Shown in pieces: positions 35,198-43,952 of a DNA stretch of 64,000 nt (positions within the stretch are counted from its first letter, which is position 1; each line of letters starts with the position of its first letter). This DNA comes from Streptococcus mitis subsp. hohhotensis (lineage in GTDB: Bacteria > Bacillota > Bacilli > Lactobacillales > Streptococcaceae). The notes under the pieces were generated by a model. That model saw only the letters and a program-made list of their open reading frames with translations. It did no database searches and was not told the origin of the DNA. Location of the stretch: positions 62,001 to 126,000 of the forward strand of contig NZ_JPFZ01000010.1 in the NCBI RefSeq assembly GCF_000722775.1, in the 5' to 3' direction. The translations under genes were made by a program, and so were the position numbers.

Positions 35198-37084
35198 TTA
35201 GGCTTTCACTTCGATAAGAGCATCCCCCTTCGCAACTGAACCTGTTGCGACTGGAGCTACTGAAGAGAAATCAGCTGTGTTTGTAACGATAACCATTGTT
35301 GTATCATCAAGACCAGCTGCAGCGATTTTGTTTGAATCAAATGTTCCAAGAACATCGCCAGCTTTTACCTTGTCACCTTGAGCAACTTTTGCTTCGAAAC
35401 CTTCACCATTCATTGTTACAGTGTCGATACCAACGTGGATCAAGACTTCAGCACCATTAGTTGTTTTCAAACCAAAAGCGTGTCCTGTTGGAAATGCAAT
35501 TGAAACTTCAGCATCAGCAGGTGCATAGACCACACCTTGACTTGGTTTCACAGCGATACCTTGTCCCATAGCACCACTTGAAAAAACAGGGTCATTAACA
35601 TCAGCAAGAGCTACAACATCACCAACGATAGGAGTTACAAGTGTTTCATTTTGAAGAGCTGCTGGAATGTTACCAGTTGTTTCTTCTTGGACCAAACGTT
35701 CTGTCTCTACTTCAGTAGCAACTTCTTTTTCATCCTCATAACCAAACATGTAAGTAAGAGCAAAACCAAGTGCAAATGATACAGCTACCATAAGAAGGTA
35801 TAGTGGAAGTTGTCCATTACCTGCATAAAGCATTGTACCAGGGATGATAGTGATACCACTACCAGTACCAGCAAGTCCAAGGATTGAAGCCAATCCACCA
35901 CCGATTGCACCAGCAATCAATGAAAGGAAGAATGGTTTACGGAAACGCAAGTTCACCCCGAAGATAGCAGGCTCTGTAATACCGAGGAAGGCAGAAAGAG
36001 CAGCTGGGAAAGCAAGTGTTTTCAGTTTTGGATTTTTAGTTTTAACACCAACCGCAACAGTCGCAGCACCTTGGGCTGTCATAGCCGCAGTGATGATCGC
36101 GTTGAATGGATTAGCATGGTCAGCAGCAAGCAATTGCACTTCAAGCAAGTTGAAGATGTGGTGCACACCTGACACGACAATCAATTGGTGAACCCCACCA
36201 ATCAAGAAACCACCAAGACCAAATGGCAAGCCAAGAATTGCTTTTGTACCAATAAGGATGTAGTTTTCAACAACGTGGAAAACTGGTCCGATAACAAAGA
36301 GTCCAAGGATAGACATGACCAAAAGTGTCACGAATGGTGTTACCAAGAGGTCAATGACATCTGGAACAACCTTGCGGACAGCTTTTTCAAATTTAGCTCC
36401 GACAACCCCGATGATGAAGGCTGGAAGAACAGAACCTTGCAAACCAACAACAGGGATGAAACCAAAGAAGTTCATAGCTGTTACTTCACCACCTGAAGCG
36501 ACTGCCCAAGCGTTTGGAAGTGAGCCAGAAACAAGCATCATACCAAGAACGATACCAACGGCAGGATTTCCACCAAATACACGGAAGGTTGACCACACAA
36601 CCAAACCTGGCAAGATGATAAAGGCTGTATCTGTCAAGATTTGAGTGTAAGTTGCAAAGTCACCTGGAAGTGGCATTTCAAGAGCGTTGAAAAGACCACG
36701 CACACCCATAAAGAGACCTGTCGCTACGATAACTGGGATGATTGGAACAAAAACGTCACCGAAAGTACGGATAGCACGTTGGAACCAGTTCCCTTGTTTC
36801 GCAGCTTCTGCTTTCATGTCATCTTTAGATGATGTTGGCAAACCAAGCGCAACAACTTCATCGTACATTTTGTTTACTGTACCAGTACCAAAGATGATTT
36901 GGTATTGACCTGAGTTAAAGAAAGCACCTTGAACTTTTTCCAAGTTCTCAATCACTTCTTTATTGATTTTTCCTTCATCTTTGACCATGACACGAAGACG
37001 AGTCGCACAGTGAGCTACACTGTTGACATTTTCACGTCCGCCCAAGGCATCGATGACTTTTTTTGCAATTTCCTGATTGTTCAT
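35198..37084 (-). CDS. scrA: Sucrose-specific PTS transporter, EIIBCA
   Basis: ScrA imports sucrose and phosphorylates it to sucrose 6-phosphate. The 628-aa protein has domains in the order IIB (phosphocysteine in NSVAHCATRLRVMV), IIC (about ten membrane segments, residues 100-450, with GITEPAIFGVNLR) and IIA (about 490-628, phosphohistidine in VLIHVGIDTVTMNG). ATG 37084 lies 10 bp after AAGGAG; TTG 37090 is in frame but less likely. It is divergent from scrB, with a shared control region. Confidence 0.95.
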   Translation of the reverse strand: MNNQEIAKKVIDALGGRENVNSVAHCATRLRVMVKDEGKINKEVIENLEKVQGAFFNSGQYQIIFGTGTVNKMYDEVVALGLPTSSKDDMKAEAAKQGNWFQRAIRTFGDVFVPIIPVIVATGLFMGVRGLFNALEMPLPGDFATYTQILTDTAFIILPGLVVWSTFRVFGGNPAVGIVLGMMLVSGSLPNAWAVASGGEVTAMNFFGFIPVVGLQGSVLPAFIIGVVGAKFEKAVRKVVPDVIDLLVTPFVTLLVMSILGLFVIGPVFHVVENYILIGTKAILGLPFGLGGFLIGGVHQLIVVSGVHHIFNLLEVQLLAADHANPFNAIITAAMTAQGAATVAVGVKTKNPKLKTLAFPAALSAFLGITEPAIFGVNLRFRKPFFLSLIAGAIGGGLASILGLAGTGSGITIIPGTMLYAGNGQLPLYLLMVAVSFALGFALTYMFGYEDEKEVATEVETERLVQEETTGNIPAALQNETLVTPIVGDVVALADVNDPVFSSGAMGQGIAVKPSQGVVYAPADAEVSIAFPTGHAFGLKTTNGAEVLIHVGIDTVTMNGEGFEAKVAQGDKVKAGDVLGTFDSNKIAAAGLDDTTMVIVTNTADFSSVAPVATGSVAKGDALIEVKA

Positions 37085-37119
37085 TTGCAAAAATCTCCTT
37101 ATATAAAATTTTGTTATTG

Positions 37120-37192
37120 TTTGAAAGCGATTTTATTCGCCCTACGACTATTATTTTATCATGTTTTAGAAATATGTCAAGCGTTTTGCAGA
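37120..37192 (-). promoter_or_regulatory. scrA promoter with operator-like sites
   Basis: On the minus strand TTGACA (37176-37181), a 16-bp spacer and TAAAAT (37154-37159) preceded by TGA make a strong promoter. A repressor-like site GCAAAACGCTTGACAT overlaps the -35 box, and a second one (TTGAAAGCGATTTTA on the plus strand, 37122-37136) lies downstream of the start point. ScrR and/or CcpA are the likely binders. Confidence 0.8.
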
Positions 37193-37357
37193 AAAAATAT
37201 TCTATCCACTTAGTAAGCTCGCTTTAGATTGATTGATTTTGACTGTTTTAGCAGGAATTCCTTAAAAAACAAGTTTGAAATCTTAGTTAAAAGGCTTTTG
37301 TTTCATTATCTTTCATATTTTCTTGAAAAGTTGATTAATTTCCTGCTTTAAATTTAT

Positions 37358-37429
37358 GATAAACGTTTAACAGTTTTTTCTCTTTTTTAACATAAAAGGC
37401 TTGCATTTTTTATCGAAAACGGTTACTAT
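37358..37429 (+). promoter_or_regulatory. scrB promoter with operator-like sites
   Basis: TTGCAT (37401-37406), a 17-bp spacer and TACTAT (37424-37429) form the promoter. The site ATCGAAAACGGTTACT lies inside the spacer and -10 box. Another palindrome, GATAAACGTTTAAC, lies at 37358-37371. The rest of the 37085-37462 gap is AT-rich and shows no gene. Confidence 0.75.
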
Positions 37430-37462
37430 TAAATGTGATAAGATTTTTGGAGGAATGAATGA

Positions 37463-38917
37463 ATGGAATGGACTACTGAGCGTCGTTACAGACTTTATCA
37501 AGATTGGACGCAAGAAGAAATTCAAAATATAAAAGAAAATATGGCACAATCTCCATGGCATACTCATTACCATGTTGAGCCAAAAACAGGACTTCTCAAC
37601 GACCCAAATGGCTTTTCTTACTTTGATGGCAAGTGGATCCTCTTTTACCAGAATTTTCCTTTTGGTGCAGCCCACGGTTTGAAATCTTGGGCACAGCTAG
37701 AAAGTGATGATTTGATTCACTTTAGAGAAACTGGAATCAAAGTTTTACCAGATACTCCATTAGATAGCCATGGTGCCTACTCTGGTTCTGCCATGCAGTT
37801 TGGCGATAACTTGTTCCTATTTTATACAGGAAATGTTCGTAATGAAAACTGGATCCGTCACCCATACCAGATTGGGGCTTTGATGGACAAGGATGGCAAG
37901 ATTACAAAGATTGACAAGATTTTGATTGACCAACCAGCAGACTCTACTGACCACTTCCGCGACCCGCAAATTTTTAACTTTAAGGGGCAATATTATGCTA
38001 TCGTTGGTGGACAGGACTTGAAGAAAAAAGGCTTCGTCCGTCTCTACAAGGCTGTTGACAACGACTACACAAACTGGCAAGCTGTTGGCGATCTTGACTT
38101 TGCTAACGACCGCACTGCCTACATGATGGAATGCCCAAATCTGGTCTTTGTAGGGGAACAACCTGTCCTTCTCTACTGCCCACAAGGATTGGATAAGAAG
38201 GTTCTAGACTACGATAATATCTTTCCAAATATGTATAAGATTGGGGCTTCCTTTGACCCTGAAAATGCTAAAATGGTAGATGTATCTCAACTTCAAAACA
38301 TGGACTATGGTTTCGAAGCCTATGCAACTCAAGCCTTCAACGCTCCTGATGGACGTGCTCTAGCTGTTAGCTGGCTTGGCTTGCCTGATGTTTCATATCC
38401 ATCTGACCGTTTTGACCACCAAGGAACCTTCTCTTTGGTCAAGGAACTCACTATCAAAGACGGCAAACTTTATCAATACCCAGTCGCAGCTATCAAGGAC
38501 CTTCGTGCTACTGAAGAAGCCTTCTCAAACCGTGCCCAAACCAAGAACACTTACGAACTCGAACTCAACTTGGAAGCCAATAGCCAGAGCGAGATTGTCT
38601 TACTTGCTAACAAAGAAGGGAAGGGACTTTCAATCAACTTTGACCTTGTAAATGGTCAAGTAACAGTGGATCGTAGTCAGGCTGGAGAACAGTATGCCCA
38701 AGAATTTGGAACTACACGTTCTTGCCCTATCGACAATCAAGCTACTACTGCTACAATCTTCATCGATAACTCTGTCTTTGAAATTTTCATCAATAAAGGA
38801 GAAAAAGTATTTTCTGGTCGTGTCTTCCCACATGCGGACCAAAATGGGATCCTCATCAAATCTGGAAACCCAACTGGAACTTACTATGAATTAGATTATG
38901 GTCGCAAAACTAACTGA
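37463..38917 (+). CDS. scrB: Sucrose-6-phosphate hydrolase (GH32)
   Basis: ScrB splits sucrose 6-phosphate into glucose 6-phosphate and fructose. The 484-aa protein has the GH32 nucleophile motif LLNDPNGF, the transition-state stabiliser motif FRDPQIF and the acid/base motif MECPNL, followed by the C-terminal beta-sandwich. Several ATGs lie close together; 37463 has 9-bp spacing from TTGGAGG and fits the family length. It overlaps scrR by 20 bp. Confidence 0.95.
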   Translation: MEWTTERRYRLYQDWTQEEIQNIKENMAQSPWHTHYHVEPKTGLLNDPNGFSYFDGKWILFYQNFPFGAAHGLKSWAQLESDDLIHFRETGIKVLPDTPLDSHGAYSGSAMQFGDNLFLFYTGNVRNENWIRHPYQIGALMDKDGKITKIDKILIDQPADSTDHFRDPQIFNFKGQYYAIVGGQDLKKKGFVRLYKAVDNDYTNWQAVGDLDFANDRTAYMMECPNLVFVGEQPVLLYCPQGLDKKVLDYDNIFPNMYKIGASFDPENAKMVDVSQLQNMDYGFEAYATQAFNAPDGRALAVSWLGLPDVSYPSDRFDHQGTFSLVKELTIKDGKLYQYPVAAIKDLRATEEAFSNRAQTKNTYELELNLEANSQSEIVLLANKEGKGLSINFDLVNGQVTVDRSQAGEQYAQEFGTTRSCPIDNQATTATIFIDNSVFEIFINKGEKVFSGRVFPHADQNGILIKSGNPTGTYYELDYGRKTN

Positions 38918-39863
38918 TGTCGCCAAACTTGCAGGCGTCAGCCCTACTACCGTTTCTCGGGTTATCAACAAAAAAGGGTATTTATCAGAGAAAACCATTC
39001 AAAAGGTTAATGAAGCCATGCGAGAATTGGGCTATAAACCCAACAACCTAGCTCGTAGTCTGCAAGGAAAATCAGCTAAGTTAATCGGCTTGATTTTCCC
39101 AAATATTTCCAACGTTTTCTATGCAGAATTGATTGATAAATTGGAACACCAACTCTTCAAAAATGGTTACAAGACCATCATCTGCAACAGTGAACATGAT
39201 TCTGAGAAGGAACGTGAATACATTGAAATGTTGGAAGCCAATCAGGTGGACGGCATCATTTCTGGTAGTCACAACCTAGGAATTGAAGACTACAATCGCG
39301 TGACAGCGCCGATTATTTCCTTTGACCGAAACTTGTCACCAGACATTCCTGTCGTTTCCTCTGACAACTATGCTGGTGGTATTCTGGCTGCCCAGACCTT
39401 GGTTAAGACAGGCGCCCAGTCTATCATCATGATTACAGGGAATGACAATTCTAACTCGCCAACTGGACTACGCCACGCTGGTTTTGCTTCCATACTCCCA
39501 AAAGCTCCTATTATCAATGTTTCAAGCGACTTTTCTCCTGTCAGAAAAGAAATGGAAATCAAGAATATCTTGACTCGTCAAAAACCAGATGCCATTTTTG
39601 CTTCAGATGATTTGACTGCTATTCTAGTCATTAAAATTGCTCAAGAACTGGGAATCTCTGTCCCAGAAGATCTCAAAGTCATCGGCTATGATGGGACTTA
39701 CTTTATCGAGAATTACTACCCTCATTTAACAACGATTAAGCAACCTATGCAAGAGATTGCTCAACTCACTGTTGACCTCCTATTACAAAAGATCGAAGGC
39801 AAGGAAGTCGCAACAACCGGTTACTTCTTACCAGTCACCCTATTACCAGGAAAAAGTATTTAA
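38898..39863 (+). CDS. scrR: Sucrose operon repressor, LacI family
   Basis: This 321-aa LacI/GalR regulator has the N-terminal helix-turn-helix KLTDVAKLAGVSPTTVSRVINKKGYLSEKT, the hinge PNNLARSLQGKSAKLIGLIFP and a periplasmic-binding-like sensor domain. It starts inside the 3' end of scrB with a weak ribosome binding site, so it is probably translationally coupled. By position it represses scrA, scrB and perhaps scrK in the absence of sucrose. Confidence 0.94.
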   Translation: MVAKLTDVAKLAGVSPTTVSRVINKKGYLSEKTIQKVNEAMRELGYKPNNLARSLQGKSAKLIGLIFPNISNVFYAELIDKLEHQLFKNGYKTIICNSEHDSEKEREYIEMLEANQVDGIISGSHNLGIEDYNRVTAPIISFDRNLSPDIPVVSSDNYAGGILAAQTLVKTGAQSIIMITGNDNSNSPTGLRHAGFASILPKAPIINVSSDFSPVRKEMEIKNILTRQKPDAIFASDDLTAILVIKIAQELGISVPEDLKVIGYDGTYFIENYYPHLTTIKQPMQEIAQLTVDLLLQKIEGKEVATTGYFLPVTLLPGKSI

Positions 39864-40059
39864 TACTCTTCGAAAATCTCTTCAAACCACGTCAGCGTCG
39901 CCTTACCGTAGATATGGTTACTGACTTCGTCAGTTCTATCCACAACCTCAAAACAGTGTTTTGAGCTGGCTTCGTCAGTCTTATCTACAACCTCAAAGCA
40001 GTGCTTTGAGCAACTTGCGGCTAGCTTCTTAGTTTGCTCTTTGATTTTCATTGAGTATA
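39864..40059 (-). repeat. BOX element (boxA-boxB-boxB-boxC)
   Basis: This is a typical mitis-group BOX repeat. On the minus strand it starts TATACTCAATGAAAATCAAA (boxA), continues with two boxB-like units each containing GAGGTTGT followed by GATA and CTGACGAAG, and ends with boxC (GGTTTGAAGAGATTTTCGA). It lies between scrR and the mvaA terminator. The open frame across it is a property of the repeat, not a gene. Confidence 0.92.
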
Positions 40060-40067
40060 AGCACAAG

Positions 40068-40098
40068 AAAACTCAGACAGAATTCGTCTGAGTTTTTT
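40068..40098. terminator. Convergent terminator scrB-scrR / mvaA
   Basis: ACTCAGAC and GTCTGAGT form a stem with a 7-nt loop. Six T follow on the plus strand (for scrR) and TTTTC on the minus strand (for mvaA). Confidence 0.88.
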
Positions 40099-41371
40099 AT
40101 AATCTTAAATTTTCGAGATAGCGCTGGGCTGTCTCTAGGTTAAAGGTTTTATCTGCGATAAGTTGCTCGACTAGGGGAGCGACTTCAGACTCACTGGCAC
40201 CTGCTAGGAGTGCTAAGGATTTGGCCTGCAATTTCATGTGCCCTTGCTGAATCCCTGTGCTCACCAAGGCTTTGAGGGCAGCAAAATTTTGGGCAAGACC
40301 GATAGACACGATAATCTGGGCTAATTCTTTGGCAGAAGGATTTCCCAGTAATTCATGACTGAGCGCTACACGGGGGTTGAGGCCGATAGAGCCACCCTTG
40401 GTCGCTACAGGCATAGGAAGAGTCATTTGACCAACCAATTCTTCTGTCTCCAAGTCTAGACGCCAAGAGCTAAGACCTTGGTAATGTCCATCTCGACTGG
40501 CAAAGGCATGGGCCCCTGCCTCAATGGCACGCCAGTCATTACCAGTGGCTATTAAAATGGCATCTATACCATTAAAAATCCCTTTATTATGAGTAGCAGC
40601 TCGATAAGGATCAGCCTTCGCAAACTGACTAGCCAAGGCTATCTTCTCTGCAATTTCTCGTCCTTGATCCTTTTGGCGGCTCAAGTAACGAAAGGCGATG
40701 CGACAGTTTGCAGTCACTAGAGAATCGGTCGCGTAATTAGACAGAATTCCCATGAGACTCTGTCCCTGGCTGAGTTCTTCTAAGACTGGTTTCAAGGCTT
40801 CCAGCATGGTGTTGAGCATATTGGCTCCCATGGCTTCCTGGGTATCGACATGAAGATAAACGACTAGAAAGTCTGTTTCGTTTTTGAGCTGTTCTACATG
40901 TAAATCACGCGCCCCGCCTCCACGTTTGACGATAGAAGGATAGGCTTGATTGGCAAGTTCCAAGAGTTCGGCTTTCTTGCTGGCAATTTTCTCTTGCGCT
41001 TGTTTAGGATTAGCAACTTGATAAAGAGCTACCTGCCCAATCATCTGGCGCTCATGGACTTGAGCAGTAAAACCGCCTGCACGCTTGATGATTTTACTTG
41101 CATAGCTGGCCGCAGCAACCACAGAGGGTTCTTCCGTCACATAGGGAACTGTGTATTCCTGACCGTTAACGAGAACCTCTGGGACCAGCGAATAAGGCAG
41201 AGAAAAAGTCCCCACTACATTCTCACTCAGCTGGTCTGCAACAGTCACACTCATCTGTTCATCCTTCTCCAGACTCGCTTGCCTCTCAGGACTAAGGAGC
41301 GCCTGAGTTTGCAACAACTCAAGGCGCTCTTGGTATGATTTTTTAGAAAATCCATTCCAACTTATCTTCAT
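40097..41371 (-). CDS. mvaA: Hydroxymethylglutaryl-CoA reductase (class II)
   Basis: MvaA reduces HMG-CoA to mevalonate for isoprenoid synthesis. The 424-aa protein has the class II features VPYVTEEPSVVAAASYASKI (catalytic Glu), ATHNKGIFNGIDAI (catalytic Lys), ATGNDWRAIEAGAHA and GGSIGLNPRVALSHELLGNP. The ATG shares its first base with the mvaS stop (TAATG), so translation is coupled. Confidence 0.95.
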   Translation of the reverse strand: MKISWNGFSKKSYQERLELLQTQALLSPERQASLEKDEQMSVTVADQLSENVVGTFSLPYSLVPEVLVNGQEYTVPYVTEEPSVVAAASYASKIIKRAGGFTAQVHERQMIGQVALYQVANPKQAQEKIASKKAELLELANQAYPSIVKRGGGARDLHVEQLKNETDFLVVYLHVDTQEAMGANMLNTMLEALKPVLEELSQGQSLMGILSNYATDSLVTANCRIAFRYLSRQKDQGREIAEKIALASQFAKADPYRAATHNKGIFNGIDAILIATGNDWRAIEAGAHAFASRDGHYQGLSSWRLDLETEELVGQMTLPMPVATKGGSIGLNPRVALSHELLGNPSAKELAQIIVSIGLAQNFAALKALVSTGIQQGHMKLQAKSLALLAGASESEVAPLVEQLIADKTFNLETAQRYLENLRL

Positions 41372-42543
41372 TATTTTTCAACCTTGCTATAACGGCGTTG
41401 GTGGTCGATAATTTCAACCAAGGCAAAATCTTGATTTTCATAGCCAGCAAACTGGGCAGAGTTTGTTTCATCCAAGTCAACTTCTTCAAAGAAAACTTTT
41501 TCATAGTCTGCAACAGACAAGGCAGTCCGTTGGTTGAGCTTGTTCAAACGGTCTTTATCCAGATAAGCTTCATATCCTTCAACCAATTCACCACTGAAGA
41601 ACTCAGCCACAGCCCCGCTTCCATAACTATAAAGGGCGATTTTATCCCCAGCTTTCAAGCTATCTGTATTTTCCAAGAGAGACAAAAGTCCAAGGAAAAG
41701 CGAACCTGTGTAGATATTCCCCACCTTTTGACTGTAGAGAATAGACTGATCAAAATGCTTTTGCAAGAGGTCTTTTTTCTCCTGAGGCAAGTTCTTATCC
41801 ATGATTTTTTTCAAGCCTTTTAGCGCTAATTTAGGATAAGGCAAGTGGAAGCAAACCGCCGCAAAATCATCCAAAGTAAGCTGGTAGCGTTTTTGGTATT
41901 CAAGCCAAGTCGTTTTCAAACTATCCAAGTATTGCTGGGTAGAATAAACACCATTTACATAAGGGGTTGTTGAGTAATTTGGTCGCCAGAAATCCATGAT
42001 GTCACGGGTCTGAGCCACATTGTCATTATTAAAGGCCATCATGCGCGGATTTTGTGTAATCAACATGGCCACACTGCCGGCACCTTGAGTGGGTTCTCCT
42101 GGAGTTTCAATACCATATTTGGCAATATCACTGGCAATGACCAAGACCTTGGACTCTGGAGAATTTTCCACATGCAATTTGGCATAATGAAGGGCAGCTG
42201 TCGCTCCATAGCAGGCTTCTTTAATCTCGAAACTACGAGCAAAGGGCTGAACGCCCAGCAAACCATGTACAAAGACGGCTGCAGCCTTACTTTGGTCAAT
42301 TCCTGACTCAGTCGCCACAATGACCATATCAATCTCTGCTCTTTCTTGCTCAGTTAAAATAGAATCACTTGCACTGGCTGCCAAGGTCACGATATCCTCA
42401 GTTAGAGGCGCAATACTCAATTCCTTGAGTAAGAGTCCTTTGCTTAATTTTTCAGGGTCAATTCCCCTCGCTTCTGCTAAGTCTTGTAATTTCAAGACAT
42501 ATTGACTGGTCGCAAAACCAATCTTATCAATACCGATTGTCAT
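41371..42543 (-). CDS. mvaS: Hydroxymethylglutaryl-CoA synthase
   Basis: MvaS condenses acetyl-CoA and acetoacetyl-CoA to HMG-CoA. The 390-aa thiolase-fold protein has the catalytic cysteine in EIKEACYGATAALH and the late active-site segments CFHLPYPKLALKG and SYGSGAVAEFFSG. ATG 42543 (MTIGIDKIGFA) follows AGAGGTAAAT; the 8-codon extension upstream is rejected. It is the first gene of the mvaS-mvaA pair. Confidence 0.95.
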   Translation of the reverse strand: MTIGIDKIGFATSQYVLKLQDLAEARGIDPEKLSKGLLLKELSIAPLTEDIVTLAASASDSILTEQERAEIDMVIVATESGIDQSKAAAVFVHGLLGVQPFARSFEIKEACYGATAALHYAKLHVENSPESKVLVIASDIAKYGIETPGEPTQGAGSVAMLITQNPRMMAFNNDNVAQTRDIMDFWRPNYSTTPYVNGVYSTQQYLDSLKTTWLEYQKRYQLTLDDFAAVCFHLPYPKLALKGLKKIMDKNLPQEKKDLLQKHFDQSILYSQKVGNIYTGSLFLGLLSLLENTDSLKAGDKIALYSYGSGAVAEFFSGELVEGYEAYLDKDRLNKLNQRTALSVADYEKVFFEEVDLDETNSAQFAGYENQDFALVEIIDHQRRYSKVEK

Positions 42544-42616
42544 ATTTACCTCTGTTTTATCATTCATGTAAAAAATCGTTCTATACTATTTTATCACAAA
42601 TGGCAGTAAAAGAGAG

Positions 42617-42646
42617 AAAAAAGACTTGATTCACCAAATCAAGTCC
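42617..42646 (-). terminator. Terminator after the ThrE-like gene pair
   Basis: On the minus strand GACTTGATT and AATCAAGTC form a stem with a TGGTG loop, followed by TTTTTTC. Confidence 0.88.
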
Positions 42647-42655
42647 CTTATGAAT

Positions 42656-43105
42656 CTAACTTTTATACTGTTTTCGTAAGTGAGAATACAGTCTGAGAAT
42701 CACTGTTCCACTAGCCATTCCAATGGAAATCACCAAAGCCAACATAACAACCAAGGTTGCACTAGCAATGGCATGACTGTAATCTCCCGTCACAAAAAAG
42801 GCAGTTGTCCGATAGGAGAGATAACCCGGAACCAGAGGTGCCAAAATGGCCAAGATAAAGACCACAGCAGGTGTCTTATAAAGAATACTTAAAATCTGGC
42901 TGACACAAGAACCGATAATGGCGGCAATAAAAGTAGCCACAATAACATTGGTCGGTTCTTTGAGCAAAAGATAGATTAGCCAGACAGCCATGCCCAAAAT
43001 CCCTCCAGGTAAGAGCATAGAGCGTTGCACATTGAGTACGATTAGAAAGGTAATAATAGCAAGAAGACTTGCTATTGCTTGTAATAAAAAGGTTGTTAGT
43101 GTCAT
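42656..43105 (-). CDS. Threonine/serine exporter small subunit (ThrE_2/DUF3815)
   Basis: This 149-aa protein with four to five membrane helices resembles the small half of split ThrE exporters. It includes LAPLVPGYLSYRTTAFFVTGDY, the repeat-like counterpart of the PFVPGIALTNAVRD segment in its partner. The gene begins 1 bp after the larger subunit, so they are cotranscribed. Amino acid export is inferred from the family. Confidence 0.82.
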   Translation of the reverse strand: MTLTTFLLQAIASLLAIITFLIVLNVQRSMLLPGGILGMAVWLIYLLLKEPTNVIVATFIAAIIGSCVSQILSILYKTPAVVFILAILAPLVPGYLSYRTTAFFVTGDYSHAIASATLVVMLALVISIGMASGTVILRLYSHLRKQYKS

Positions 43106-43106
43106 A

Positions 43107-43865
43107 TTAATTCATCAATACCAAGGCGACAGAAGTTCCCGCCCCTAAAGCAAGGGTAATGAGCAGGGATTCAAACATCTTGCTCATACCAGAGTTTATG
43201 TGGTTAGTCATAATATCACGGACCGCATTGGTCAAGGCAATTCCTGGTACAAACGGCATGACCGCACCAGCTATAATCAAATCTGCTGTCGAAGGAAAGC
43301 CTGTGTAGCGAGCCCAAAACTGAGCAATCATCCCAAAGACGAAGGCCCCAGCAAAGGCTGTTACAAAAGGAATTCGGATAAACTTTTCCACATAGAGGGA
43401 AAAAGCAAAACCAAATAAGGTAGCCACTCCTGCCCCGAGTGCGTCGTAGATATTTCCACTAAACATAACCGAAAAGAAAGGAGCACTAAAGGTCGCAGCC
43501 AGAGTCACCTGCAACTTGGTATAAGGAAGGGGTTGGGCTTGCAAAGCAGTCAATTGCTTGAAGGCTGTTTCTAAATCAATCTGCCCCCCAACCAGCTGAC
43601 GAGAAATCTGGTTGACATCGCAGACTTTTTCGATGTTATAAGAAGAGGAGGTCACGCGTTTCATTCGCGAAATATTGGTATTTTCAATGGAAAAAAAGAT
43701 GGCAGCAGGCATGGCAAGAACATTGCAATCCACAATCCCCTGCGAATGCGCAATACGAATCATGGTATCTTCTACGCGATGAATCTCTGAACCACTTTTG
43801 AGAAGAATGGTTCCTGCTAGCATAATCACATCAATAACGGCATTTAATTCTTTTGATTCTTCCAT
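43107..43865 (-). CDS. Threonine/serine exporter large subunit (ThrE_1/DUF1212)
   Basis: This 252-aa protein has an N-terminal cytosolic domain (MLAGTILLKSGSEIHRVEDTMIRIAHSQG is the family signature) and about five membrane helices with AGAVMPFVPGIALTNAVRDIMTNH. It forms the larger half of a split ThrE-like exporter. The ribosome binding site is AAAGGAGGCAAGC. Confidence 0.85.
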   Translation of the reverse strand: MEESKELNAVIDVIMLAGTILLKSGSEIHRVEDTMIRIAHSQGIVDCNVLAMPAAIFFSIENTNISRMKRVTSSSYNIEKVCDVNQISRQLVGGQIDLETAFKQLTALQAQPLPYTKLQVTLAATFSAPFFSVMFSGNIYDALGAGVATLFGFAFSLYVEKFIRIPFVTAFAGAFVFGMIAQFWARYTGFPSTADLIIAGAVMPFVPGIALTNAVRDIMTNHINSGMSKMFESLLITLALGAGTSVALVLMN

Positions 43866-43913
43866 GCTTGCCTCCTTTTATCAACTCCCTCTATTCTATC
43901 ACAAATCCGGACT

Positions 43914-43949
43914 CAAAAAAATCTTTGCCATGAAATCATGACAAAGATT
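43914..43949 (-). terminator. Terminator after stkP
   Basis: ATCTTTG, CATGA and their complements TCATG and CAAAGAT form a long stem with one mismatch. Seven T follow on the minus strand. It ends the gmk-to-stkP operon. Confidence 0.9.
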
Positions 43950-43952
43950 CGT

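Noticed and set aside
39860-40066. 68-aa open frame after scrR
   Set aside because: It is the translation of the BOX repeat.
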